This document shows, piece by piece, positions 29,162-37,040 of a stretch of DNA of 64,000 nt (its first letter is position 1; every line of letters begins with the position of its first letter). The notes below the pieces were generated by a model. That model did no database searches, was not told the DNA's origin, and worked only from the letters and a program-made list of their open reading frames with translations. Position numbers and translations under genes: made by a program. This DNA is from Oceanisphaera profunda (lineage in GTDB: Bacteria > Pseudomonadota > Gammaproteobacteria > Enterobacterales > Aeromonadaceae), in the NCBI RefSeq assembly GCF_002157895.1, contig NZ_CP021377.1:2604001-2668000 (forward strand), given 5' to 3'.

Positions 29162-29446
29162 AATATTGCCTTTTTTAATAATGACTTACAAATGAGAGCC
29201 CAATTGTGCGTAAGAGTTCGCTTAACACAGAGCGCTGGCTTGCGAGTTAGTCAGTAACTGACCTTAAAAGTATAAAAAGTCAGCATGTTAGCCGACTTGA
29301 ACGCGGCTTTCATCTTTTGGTGCTATCTGGATCTCATATTGATCGATATGGATTAGTCAGTTTGGCGCAGTCTCGCACTCAAATTTATCCGCACTGAAAC
29401 GCGTAAGCGCATTCCTTACTTGCGGTCTGGACTATCTAAAAATACA

Positions 29447-29462
29447 CTGTTTATATATACAG
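29447..29462 (+). promoter_or_regulatory. LexA (SOS) box upstream of umuDC
   Basis: CTGTTTATATATACAG fits the LexA consensus CTG-N10-CAG with an AT-rich alternating core, centred about 27 bases before the umuD start. LexA repression of umuDC is established in relatives; here it is predicted from position and sequence. Confidence 0.92.
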
Positions 29463-29480
29463 TGTTGTGGGGTGGCTAAG

Positions 29481-29906
29481 ATGGCTGTTCTGTTAGGGAA
29501 ACTAGAAGCCGGTATGCATCAAATACTGCCGTTGCTGCTGGATCGCGCTTCTTGTGGATTTCCGAGTCCGGCGCAAGATTATGTAGAGCAGGGCATAGAT
29601 CTCAACGATTATTGCATTCGCCACCCCGCAGCCACGTATTTGGTGCGGGCCAGTGGTGACAGCATGATCAACGCTGGCATTTATCCCGGCGATTTATTAG
29701 TGGTGGATCGCAGTGTAGAGGCGCGCCATGGCCAGATTGTGATTGCCAGCGTGAACGGCGAAATGACCTGTAAGCGACTCGAGCTAAGGCCCATTGTTCG
29801 GCTGATGGCGGCAAATCCTGATTACGCGGCTATCGTACCGAGCGAGGGCGTCACGCTCGAAATATTTGGCGTGGTCACCAATTTAGTACGCAAGTTATCC
29901 CTATGA
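29481..29906 (+). CDS. umuD: UmuD, SOS mutagenesis subunit of DNA polymerase V
   Basis: 141 residues from ATG 29481 (GGGGTGG site; a GTG three codons earlier is possible). It has the Cys25-Gly26 self-cleavage site in CGFPSPAQDYVE, nucleophile Ser61 in ASGDSMI and Lys98 in TCKRLEL, so RecA-stimulated autocleavage to UmuD' should be intact. A LexA box lies directly upstream. It overlaps umuC by four bases (ATGA). Confidence 0.96.
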   Translation: MAVLLGKLEAGMHQILPLLLDRASCGFPSPAQDYVEQGIDLNDYCIRHPAATYLVRASGDSMINAGIYPGDLLVVDRSVEARHGQIVIASVNGEMTCKRLELRPIVRLMAANPDYAAIVPSEGVTLEIFGVVTNLVRKLSL

Positions 29907-31174
29907 AACCGGTATTCGCGCTGGTGGATTGTAATAACTTTTATGCCTCCTGCGAGCGGCTATTTAGGCCGGACTTACACGGCCGACCCATAGTGGTGCT
30001 CTCTAATAACGATGGCTGCGTGGTGGCGCGAAGTGCTGAGGCAAAGCTGCTCGGTATTAAAATGGGCGTGCCGTATTTTAAGATAAAAGATGAGTATCAG
30101 GCCATGGGCGGCGTGGTGTTCTCCAGCAATTACGCCTTGTACGCAGATATTTCTAGTCGCGTGATGCAAGTGCTAGAAATGCTTTCGCCCAAAGTTGAGG
30201 TGTACTCCATTGATGAAGCTTTTATTGATGTGAGCGGCATACAAAGTCTCACGCCGTTAAGCGTGTTTGGTGCCGAGTTGCAAAGCACGGTGGCGCGTTG
30301 GGTAGGCATTAACGTGGGCGTAGGCATTGCACCCACCAAGACCCTCGCCAAGCTGGCTAATTACGCGGCCAAACGTTGGCCTGCCACGGGGGGCGTGGTG
30401 GATCTGACCAATCCAGTGCGGCAAAAAAAGCTACTGCAGTTAGTGCCAGTGGAAGAGGTATGGGGCATAGGCCGGCGTTTGGCCAAGCAACTGAATGCCA
30501 TGGGTATTCATACCGCTTGGCAGTTAGCCCAAGCCAATAGCAAGGTGATCCGCCGCCAATTTTCGGTAGTGGTAGAGCGCACCGTGTGTGAGCTGAATGG
30601 CGAGAGTTGTTTAGGGCTAGACGAAGGGCTTGGCCCCAAGCAGCAGTTGATCAGCTCGCGCAGCTTTGGCGAGAAAATTACCGAGTTAGCGCCGCTGTGC
30701 CAAGCCGTCAGCCAATATGCTTGTCGGGCAGCAGAGAAGCTACGCCTACAACACAGCTATTGCCGACTGGTGCAGGTGTTTGTGCGCACCAGCCCCTTTG
30801 CACCCAATCAACCTTATTACAGTAATTCGGCCCTCACTGTCTTGAACGTGCCCAGCAATGATAGCCGCGAGTTAGTGCAAGCCGCCCAACAGTGTTTAAC
30901 GCAAATTTGGCGGCCCGGTTATCGCTACCAAAAAGCGGGCGTGATGCTCACCGACTTTTGGCCCGCCGGCACGTATCAAGCCAGCCTGTTTGATGAAGTA
31001 AGCCCTAAGCCGCGCAGTAAACAACTCATGGCGGCGATGGATAAGATTAATCGCAGTGGCAAGGGCCGCATTTTCCTCGCCGCCGAAGGCATTCAAACCG
31101 ACTGGAAAATGAAACGAGAGTACCTTTCACCGGCTTACACTACCCGCATTAGCGACTTACCCAAAGTCACTTAA
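29903..31174 (+). CDS. umuC: UmuC, catalytic subunit of DNA polymerase V
   Basis: Y-family translesion polymerase of 423 residues (E. coli 422). The first catalytic Asp is in FALVDCNNFYASCER, and the second metal site is SIDEAF, with the following Asp in IDVSGI. The helix-hairpin-helix segment EEVWGIGRRLAKQL and the little-finger region with a C-terminal beta-clamp-binding-like stretch follow. Start codon overlaps the umuD stop, so translation is coupled. Expected to be SOS-induced through the shared LexA box. Confidence 0.97.
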   Translation: MKPVFALVDCNNFYASCERLFRPDLHGRPIVVLSNNDGCVVARSAEAKLLGIKMGVPYFKIKDEYQAMGGVVFSSNYALYADISSRVMQVLEMLSPKVEVYSIDEAFIDVSGIQSLTPLSVFGAELQSTVARWVGINVGVGIAPTKTLAKLANYAAKRWPATGGVVDLTNPVRQKKLLQLVPVEEVWGIGRRLAKQLNAMGIHTAWQLAQANSKVIRRQFSVVVERTVCELNGESCLGLDEGLGPKQQLISSRSFGEKITELAPLCQAVSQYACRAAEKLRLQHSYCRLVQVFVRTSPFAPNQPYYSNSALTVLNVPSNDSRELVQAAQQCLTQIWRPGYRYQKAGVMLTDFWPAGTYQASLFDEVSPKPRSKQLMAAMDKINRSGKGRIFLAAEGIQTDWKMKREYLSPAYTTRISDLPKVT

Positions 31175-31192
31175 GCCAGACTGAAATATGAG

Positions 31193-31894
31193 TTAGCGGG
31201 CGATTTGCGGTTCTGAGTCTTGTTCTGGCTCTTGTTGATAAGAGCTTGAGGGGGCTTCATTGGCAGGCAGCGCTTCTGTTACGGAAGGGGCGGGCTGCAA
31301 CTCTTCCCTCGGGCTGGGCATGGTGAAGTACAAGAAGACACCTAACCATATAAAGGCACCTATTCTTAACCAATTTGAGTAGCCTTTACGCAGCGTCAGC
31401 CAAGCAAAGATAATCGGAAAAAATACGATGCCGGCGCCTAAATAATGGCCAACTTTGCGCTGTTTTGGTGGCGTATCCGGTTCGGAAATAGAGGCGGCAT
31501 AACGTGTTTCTATAAAAGCCCGCAAACAGATCACTTGATCAACAATCGCCTGATGCGCCAATGGCTCAGGATTGTCTGCTGCTACCCAATGTTCAATATC
31601 GGCCTTGGTACGCTCAAAATAAGCGACAAAGTCAGGGTAATGCTCATTGTCAGCAAACAGCGTATTAATATCCGTTTTATCGGCTGTTAGCCGCTGAACA
31701 TCATGGCCATTCACTTCAATAAAGACCGCCACAGCCGCATTCAACTCGGTTTGTACATCGTCCAAAAAGCTCAAGAAGCCCAACGATTGCAGCTTTTTGT
31801 TTTGGCTGTCGGCCTTATTAATGTTAAGGCGCGTATCAATGCCGGTGATAAATTGTTCGTCGGTGTTGTTGTCGTTAAGCCTGTTGCTAGCCAT
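31193..31894 (-). CDS. Two-helix membrane protein of unknown function
   Basis: 233 residues from ATG 31894. A longer frame continues upstream to 32098, but it reads through the attC-like site and is rejected. A soluble, acidic, helical N-terminal region (to about 150) is followed by two membrane helices (GAGIVFFPIIFAWLTL and IGAFIWLGVFLYF) joined by RKGYSNWLR, and a Pro/Glu/Ser-rich tail. I do not recognise the family. It is convergent with umuC. A GATAAACT -10-like element upstream suggests its own promoter. No attC follows it, so it is probably resident and not a cassette gene. Confidence 0.6.
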   Translation of the reverse strand: MASNRLNDNNTDEQFITGIDTRLNINKADSQNKKLQSLGFLSFLDDVQTELNAAVAVFIEVNGHDVQRLTADKTDINTLFADNEHYPDFVAYFERTKADIEHWVAADNPEPLAHQAIVDQVICLRAFIETRYAASISEPDTPPKQRKVGHYLGAGIVFFPIIFAWLTLRKGYSNWLRIGAFIWLGVFLYFTMPSPREELQPAPSVTEALPANEAPSSSYQQEPEQDSEPQIAR

Positions 31895-32010
31895 ATCAGT
31901 CTCTTGTGATGGTAAATATTGAGCGGCAATAGGGTGCAAGTTTATCAAATTCAGCCGGCTCGGCCACATTCTATTCAAGAACCGAGAGTAGACTCTGCAT
32001 GGCTTTATGT

Positions 32011-32091
32011 TGGTAACGCCCGTCGCAAACGCGAGCAACTTGTTGCTAGTCGAGCGCCCAACGGACGCGTTTTTGATGGCGATTGTTAGGC
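32011..32091 (-). other. attC-like integron recombination site A
   Basis: Read on the minus strand, an 81-base imperfect hairpin opens with GCCTAAC (R'' box, matching RYYYAAC), spacer AA and TCGCC, and closes with GGGCGTTACCA (L'-R'). The CGCC...AACGCG arm pairs with CGCGTTT...GGGCG. The closing R' box GTTACCA departs from GTTRRRY, so it may be degenerate. The stop codon TAA of the preceding gene lies inside GCCTAAC, as usual in integron cassettes. Confidence 0.65.
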
Positions 32092-32559
32092 TATCCAACT
32101 TGATTGCAGTAATGTCAAAAGTTCACCATTTATAGTCCGAACAGACAATGGAAGCCTTCTAAAATCATCAATTGCACTTCCAATTAAGAAGTAAGCTTCT
32201 TCTGGGAGATCAGCTTCGAAGGTTAGATCTTCTGATGCTTTCAGGCTCCCATTTCCCGCATGTTTTAAAGAGTTATAAACCATCCTCGAAAATTTTAACG
32301 ATTTACCTATCTCTTTTCTGATTTGTGATTCAGTTAAAGTGCCTTTATCAAGTTTTCTAAGCTCTAGTACGATATGCGCATGTTGAACTTGGGAAGGTTC
32401 AACACCTAATTCTTGCAACCATGGTGACGCAATATTAATAACCGCACCCGCAAGGAGAATACTCTTAGCAAATTCAGCATCTGTCTTTGCTGATTTATAA
32501 ATGTTAGCAGCTTCGAGAAGTAGCTCACCTGCAAGCAAGATTTTGTCGTGAATTTTCAA
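32086..32559 (-). CDS. Cassette gene: 157-residue helical protein of unknown function
   Basis: Begins at TTG 32559 with AAGGAG spaced six bases before it; no in-frame ATG near the 5' end has such a site. Predicted all-helical and soluble (LLAGELLLEAANIYKSAKTDAEFAKSIL..., ELRKLDKG, IRKEIGKSLKFSRMVYNSLKHAG). The NSLKH segment is faintly reminiscent of HEPN-type helical proteins, but no reliable family call is possible. It is AT-rich compared with neighbours. It is bounded on both sides by attC-like sites and its TAA stop is inside the downstream one, so it is read as an integron gene cassette. Confidence 0.72.
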   Translation of the reverse strand: MKIHDKILLAGELLLEAANIYKSAKTDAEFAKSILLAGAVINIASPWLQELGVEPSQVQHAHIVLELRKLDKGTLTESQIRKEIGKSLKFSRMVYNSLKHAGNGSLKASEDLTFEADLPEEAYFLIGSAIDDFRRLPLSVRTINGELLTLLQSSWIA

Positions 32560-32573
32560 GCATAGCTCCTTAT

Positions 32574-32649
32574 GCCTAACGTTTGGTTAAAACGCGGGCT
32601 TTAGCCCTTCCTAGTTCGCGAAGCGAACGGTTTGAACCAGTTGTTAGCT
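32574..32649 (-). other. attC-like integron recombination site B
   Basis: A 76-base imperfect hairpin on the minus strand. It opens AGCTAACAACTGGTTCAAA and closes TTTTAACCAAACGTTAGGC. TGGTTCAAA pairs with TTTTAACCA, GCTAAC pairs with GTTAGGC, and an inner GTTCGCTTCGCGAAC palindrome and GGGCTAAAGCCC stem fill the middle. R' GTTAGGC matches the consensus GTTRRRY exactly. The next gene's ribosome site AAGGAG follows six bases after it, and the previous gene's TAA stop lies in the R'' box. This is the better of the two sites. Confidence 0.8.
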
Positions 32650-33165
32650 GAATAACCCGAGCGCTACTGGCAATGAGGCGCCAACGACAGTGGAAACTAA
32701 TGGATGGGATAAAAACGAATCAAGCCTACCTTTTGCTTCTTCTTTTTCCTCTCGCGAAGCATCAGTATTATTTATGTGCTCAACTAGTTGATTGAGTACA
32801 AGCTCAAGATTTTGAGTATTGTAATTGCCTACTTGAAATCCTTGCGAGTTTGAAATACTGATGTGGTTTGTGGTGTTTCCCACGTTAGGCGGTGGTGTAA
32901 TAGCACTGTCTTTTGAAATTTTGAGCGTGTAATGTGCGGGGATGGCTGAAAGACCCGAGCTGTAATGGGTTTCAAGAATAGTGTAAAACTCCTCTCTGCC
33001 ATTTGGGAGCGGTCTTATAACTTTGTCACCCTCAGTCACGCTGATGGAAGTTTCGTATATCGTAACGCTCTTGTTTGTAAAAGCGGTTCTAAATGGCCCG
33101 ATTCGTTCATCTGAGTTTACTTCCAGAAAGATCTCATCTTTTTTCATTCCGGCAAGAGGTCTCAT
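32644..33165 (-). CDS. Cassette gene: 173-residue protein with RHIM/amyloid-like motif
   Basis: Starts at ATG 33165 with an AGGAG site. Residues 1-85 look beta-rich (SVTIYETSISVTEGDKVI, IPAHYTLKISK). A Pro/Asn linker leads to SISNSQGFQVGNYNTQ, whose FQVGNYN core (110-116) fits the V/I-Q-V/I-G-x-x-N pattern of RHIM and bacterial amyloid signalling motifs. A charged helix (about 120-150) and a hydrophobic, Gly/Ala-containing C-terminus (HPLVSTVVGASLPVALGLF) follow, which could reach a membrane. Function unknown; signalling or defence is a hypothesis. The stop TAA lies within the downstream attC. It is first in the array. Confidence 0.7.
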   Translation of the reverse strand: MRPLAGMKKDEIFLEVNSDERIGPFRTAFTNKSVTIYETSISVTEGDKVIRPLPNGREEFYTILETHYSSGLSAIPAHYTLKISKDSAITPPPNVGNTTNHISISNSQGFQVGNYNTQNLELVLNQLVEHINNTDASREEKEEAKGRLDSFLSHPLVSTVVGASLPVALGLFS

Positions 33166-34049
33166 GCAATATCTCCTATTCAGCTACATTTTAATAGTGC
33201 GCATCATACCAGCTCGGCGCACTTTTTCTAATATTCTGATTTTTAAGAAATTTACAATGAAATAACCCTTTCTAGTGGGTGCTCAATCTGAGCATGCGCA
33301 GATTGCCATATGTGAGTGCGTACATTGCTCAGTAGGCTGAGAGTAAGTTTTGAAATGGTTGATGATAATTCTCACTCCTGAGTGTAATTGAGCACAGGTG
33401 AGGATCTTTTTGAGCATGCTGTGATCGCTGAAATAGACAGTAGGATCTGCCGCAGCCGACCGTGAAATGTCATAGCTAACAAAGGCTCCTGCAGTGTGCT
33501 GAAATGAAGAGTGGTCTTATTGAGGAACGTCTGTGTAGGCAACCTGCTGGCTCTAGATCCGCGCTATCTCTCAGACCAAGATTCTGACTTTTGTCAGCCT
33601 GACGGCAAACCAAAATCCTGCTTCGCAGATCCGCTGACTACTCTTTATGAAAGTATGGCGGCTAGAAAAGTCGGCCAGCAACAGGGCACACCACAGCTTT
33701 AGGGAGGATGAAGGAGTCTGCGCCGCCGACCATCACATGACAGGGATGATGTGTTTGAGCGCCACAGGGAGTGTGCTTGCAGCGTGTCGGTGGGGTGGAC
33801 CCTTTGTCCGACTTTTACAGTGCGCTGGCGGCTATGCCAGCCTGTTGAAATATTTAAACCCCGAGATTCTGACTTTCGTCAGAATGACGACTAATGAAAA
33901 CCCCGCTGCACAGGTCTGCTGAACTTTCTGCATTAAATAAGTGGCGGCTACAAAAGACAACTTTCAACAAGCAGCCTTAGATCGTTGAAAAAGGTAGTAG
34001 GCATTGTCATTCACGCCGTTTCTAGCTTCGTTCAACAATAGTTGGTCAG
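33166..34049. repeat. Gene-free, repeat-containing region before the cassettes
   Basis: 884 bases without a supported gene. A direct repeat of about 92 bases occurs at 33579-33670 and 33864-33956, both starting AGATTCTGACTTT and ending GTGGCGGCTA-like. Each copy opens with the CTGAC..GTCAG motif related to repeat family B. Just before the first cassette gene, a GTGCGC/GCGCAC dyad (33197-33222) surrounds a TATGAT -10-like box on the minus strand, with a weak TTAGAA -35 17 bases away, a possible cassette promoter. No attI or integrase was found. Confidence 0.5.
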
Positions 34050-34724
34050 TTATTTAGCACCGGCTTGTTCGAGAAGCGTGACCATGGCCGAGTATCCGCG
34101 CTGGCGGGCATGTTGTAGCGGTGTGGTTCTTTCCTTGTCTGCGAGATTAACGTCTGCGCCTGCGTCTACTAACAGCCGGACTATCTCAATATGACGAGGC
34201 CCACCATCGGCGAGAATGATCGCTTCCAGTAAGGCGGTCCAACCCAAATTGTTGATATGGTCGATGTTAGTACCGGCTTGGATCAGCGTGCGTACTGTCT
34301 CCACATGCCCTCTCTCAGCGGCGGGAATAAGAGCAGTGCCGCCATAGCGGTTGGTGCTCGTCAAGTCGGCCCCGTGGTCGAGCGTCATCTTTAGGATCTC
34401 AAGGTGCCCGCGCGCGCCGGCGTAAAGATAGGGGCTGTCTTGGATTGAATCTTTGGCATTTACGTCTGCACCGGCGTCAATCAGTACCTTGGCGGTGGCA
34501 ACATGATTGGCGTGGGTGGCCACCATCAGCGGCGTCTGCTTAAGGCTGTTGCGCGCGTCTATGCTTGCGCCTTGGCCTAGCAGCGCCGTGATTTGACTAC
34601 TGTCGCCCGAGGCTGCAGCGTCGTGCAGTTGCTGCACCATAGGATCAGCCTTCACCATCATTGTCATCAAGGTGAAAAGCAGACCGCCAAAGAGGGCGGC
34701 AAAAAATGAGCGTTTTATCCACAT
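34050..34724 (-). CDS. Exported ankyrin-repeat protein
   Basis: 224 residues: an N-terminal signal peptide (about 1-26, ending VKADP) followed by about six ankyrin repeats from residue 30 to the end. Repeat hallmarks such as TPLMVATHANHVATAKVLIDAGADVNAK-type units recur, with TALIPAAERGHVETV and IVRLLVDAGADVN. Predicted periplasmic protein-binding scaffold; partner unknown. Start 34724 has a CGGAG site. It is divergent from the copper-sensor gene, with 358 bases between. Confidence 0.85.
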   Translation of the reverse strand: MWIKRSFFAALFGGLLFTLMTMMVKADPMVQQLHDAAASGDSSQITALLGQGASIDARNSLKQTPLMVATHANHVATAKVLIDAGADVNAKDSIQDSPYLYAGARGHLEILKMTLDHGADLTSTNRYGGTALIPAAERGHVETVRTLIQAGTNIDHINNLGWTALLEAIILADGGPRHIEIVRLLVDAGADVNLADKERTTPLQHARQRGYSAMVTLLEQAGAK

Positions 34725-35082
34725 ATAATTTCTCCGAATTCAGTGCTGACAGAGGTGTGAGCGAAACAGCAATACATTTGAAAGGCGAATATTTGAGTTG
34801 GAAATAAAATAGCAGCGTTTTTGCGTTTGAGCTGCTGCGCACCATGGCTATGGTCATGGCGGCGCTAGCCAACAATAGATACGAGAACGCCACGCAGATC
34901 GAGCATTTTTAGTTGATCTGGGATAGTTGTTATCTCATTACTCTTACTGTCTGTAGTTGGCCGAGAACCAATTTATTCGCTGATGTTTACTCTCGAACTC
35001 GCCTATCTGCAAAGTACATACTGGCTTGTGTCCAAAATGTTATATTGCTCACTCGTAAATTCTGCGAGTAAAGGACTACATA
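34725..35082. other. Divergent intergenic region, ankyrin gene and sensor kinase
   Basis: 358 bases with no supported gene, repeat or operator. It should contain promoters for both genes. Confidence 0.35.
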
Positions 35083-36501
35083 ATGAGCAGTTATCTGTCT
35101 TTAACCACTCGGCTCAGCTTGATGTTTAGTATCGCCATGTTGGCGATATGGGGTTTAGTGAGTGTCGTCTTAATGCAGTCGTTAGAGCATCACTTTGCGC
35201 GCCAAGACGAAAGTGATATTCAAAGCAAAATAATATTAACTAAGAAGTTTATCGCCAGCCAGCAACAGAGTCATGAACAAGATTGGTCGACACTGAAAGC
35301 TGATCTGAACAACATGCTCTCTGGCCATAGTGGGTACTTTTTGCTGATTAGAGACCTAAAAGGCAAAGAGTTGGCTAGCGTCCATCCCACAGGGCGCCAG
35401 CAACCTGGCCTGAGCCAAGGCATGCCCGACTATGACTCATTGCCATTGCAAGAGAACTGGGTTGAAGGTGGTATTCGCTATCGCAGTATTACTGATCGGG
35501 TTACTGTTGGCTCGGCGATAACTGGACTCAATACCCCCAATACGGTCTTGGTCCGTGTGGCATTAGACACCAGTTATCATCAGCACTTTATTGATGAAAT
35601 AAAAATTGGCCTTGCTTGGCTGACGGGTGGCATTGCCTTAATCTCAATACTGCTCGGATGGTTGGCATCACGTACCGGCCTAAAACCATTACGTAGCCTA
35701 GCCTCGCTTTCTGCTCGGGTCACCGCCAATAAGCTCGGTCATCGGCTCTCTTTGGCCAAAGCTCCCTCAGAACTACACGGCCCCATACAAGCATTCAATG
35801 ACATGCTGGATCGACTGGAAGGCTCTTTTCAGCGACTAACGGCTTTTTCTTCGGATATTGCTCATGAGCTGCGCACCCCAGTTAACAGCCTAATGATGCA
35901 AACCCAAGTGGCGTTGGCACAGCCGCGTAATGCCGAAGAGTACAAAGAAGTGCTCTACGCGAATCTGGAAACTGCCGAGCGGCTGGCAAGGATGATTGGT
36001 GAAATGCTATTTCTTGCCAAGTCTGAGCAAGGTCAGTTAACCATGCAGCCCGCGCCGCTGGCCTTGAATGATGAGTTGGATGAACTGATTGAATTTTTTG
36101 AGCCCTTGGCCAGTGAACAACAAGTGCGCCTACACCGACAAGGCCAAGCTCCGCTGCTGGGAGATAAAGCGATGCTGCAACGGGCTTTCAGTAATCTACT
36201 CACGAATGCCATTCGCTATACACCAGCACAGGGTGAAGTACGCATGACTATTAGCAGTGATAAGCAGGGTACAACCGTGACAGTCACCAATCCGGGACCG
36301 GCGATTCCAAGCGAAGAATGGCCTCATCTGTTTGACCGCTTTTACCGCGTGGACCATGCACGCCAACCCATAACCGAGGGCACGGGGCTTGGGCTAGCAA
36401 TTACCCAAGCGATTATTACCGCGCATCACGGCACTATTGCTGTGCACTCTGATGCACAAGAAACCTGTTTTAGTGTTTGGTTTCCGGCCCTCAAAAGCTG
36501 A
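35083..36501 (+). CDS. Heavy-metal (copper) sensor histidine kinase, CusS/CopS type
   Basis: 472 residues. The first membrane helix (about 12-32) precedes a periplasmic sensor domain of about 130 residues; the second helix (about 172-192) is followed by HAMP, then HisKA with phospho-acceptor His261 in FSSDIAHELRTPVN. The C-terminal ATPase has the N box NLLTNAIRYTP, F box LFDRFYRVD and G2 box GTGLGLAI. Layout matches the heavy-metal sensor kinase family. Start has an AAAGGA site. Its cognate regulator is most probably the plus-strand gene at 40815, more than 4 kb away across the copper genes. Confidence 0.9.
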   Translation: MSSYLSLTTRLSLMFSIAMLAIWGLVSVVLMQSLEHHFARQDESDIQSKIILTKKFIASQQQSHEQDWSTLKADLNNMLSGHSGYFLLIRDLKGKELASVHPTGRQQPGLSQGMPDYDSLPLQENWVEGGIRYRSITDRVTVGSAITGLNTPNTVLVRVALDTSYHQHFIDEIKIGLAWLTGGIALISILLGWLASRTGLKPLRSLASLSARVTANKLGHRLSLAKAPSELHGPIQAFNDMLDRLEGSFQRLTAFSSDIAHELRTPVNSLMMQTQVALAQPRNAEEYKEVLYANLETAERLARMIGEMLFLAKSEQGQLTMQPAPLALNDELDELIEFFEPLASEQQVRLHRQGQAPLLGDKAMLQRAFSNLLTNAIRYTPAQGEVRMTISSDKQGTTVTVTNPGPAIPSEEWPHLFDRFYRVDHARQPITEGTGLGLAITQAIITAHHGTIAVHSDAQETCFSVWFPALKS

Positions 36502-36517
36502 GGTACAGGTAGGGTAT

Positions 36518-36922
36518 TTACTTGATGCCATTGGCACGCTGTTGCTCGCGAATATAGCCAATTATTTCACCCACCTCAGCTTGGGTAACTCCCGATACCG
36601 GCGGCATATCGCCAAAGCGCCAGTGATGGGCACGCACGCCATTAGCGGCGGCACGATAAAATGCTTCATCACCATGATGAGAAGGCTCATACACCGGATG
36701 AATAAAGGAGGGGCCTTGGCGAGTGCCTTTCAAGTCTGCACCATGACAGCTGGCGCAATTGTCGTTATAAGCTTGTTTGCCCTGAGATAGCTGTGCTTGC
36801 TGGTTTTGCTGCTCCGACTCACCGTTCGGTAAAAATCGACTGCCAATAATAACCACTAGGGCGAGCGCACCAACCACTATGCCCCATAACGGCCAACGAC
36901 GGGCTGCTGATGTTTTTTTCAC
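36518..36922 (-). CDS. Membrane-anchored c-type cytochrome
   Basis: 134 residues from GTG 36922, preferred because AAGAGG is correctly spaced before it; an ATG three codons upstream would abut that site. An N-terminal helix (about 12-28) anchors a single haem c domain: NCASCH (Cys56, Cys59, His60) and a distal Met in GDMPPVSG. It is the last gene of the copper cluster and probably passes or receives electrons in copper oxidation or respiration; its role is inferred from context. Confidence 0.85.
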   Translation of the reverse strand: MKKTSAARRWPLWGIVVGALALVVIIGSRFLPNGESEQQNQQAQLSQGKQAYNDNCASCHGADLKGTRQGPSFIHPVYEPSHHGDEAFYRAAANGVRAHHWRFGDMPPVSGVTQAEVGEIIGYIREQQRANGIK

Positions 36923-37040
36923 GCTATACATCCTCTTATTCAATAAACTGAAAATGGCATGGGCGGGGCCCATGCCATTAGTGTTACATGTTTTTTAATG
37001 CATTTGTGCGACTACTATTACCTGCTCTAATTTAACAGTC

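Noticed and set aside
31895-32098. Upstream extension of the membrane-protein gene at 31193
   Set aside because: The extension translates the attC-like hairpin and has no ribosome site; a start at 31894 is preferred.
33511-33922. Two plus-strand frames in the repeat region
   Set aside because: They run through the direct repeats and have no recognisable domain or start signal.
33166-34049. Integron integrase or attI site beside the cassettes
   Set aside because: No tyrosine recombinase sequence in any frame of the window and no recognisable attI; recorded as absent.
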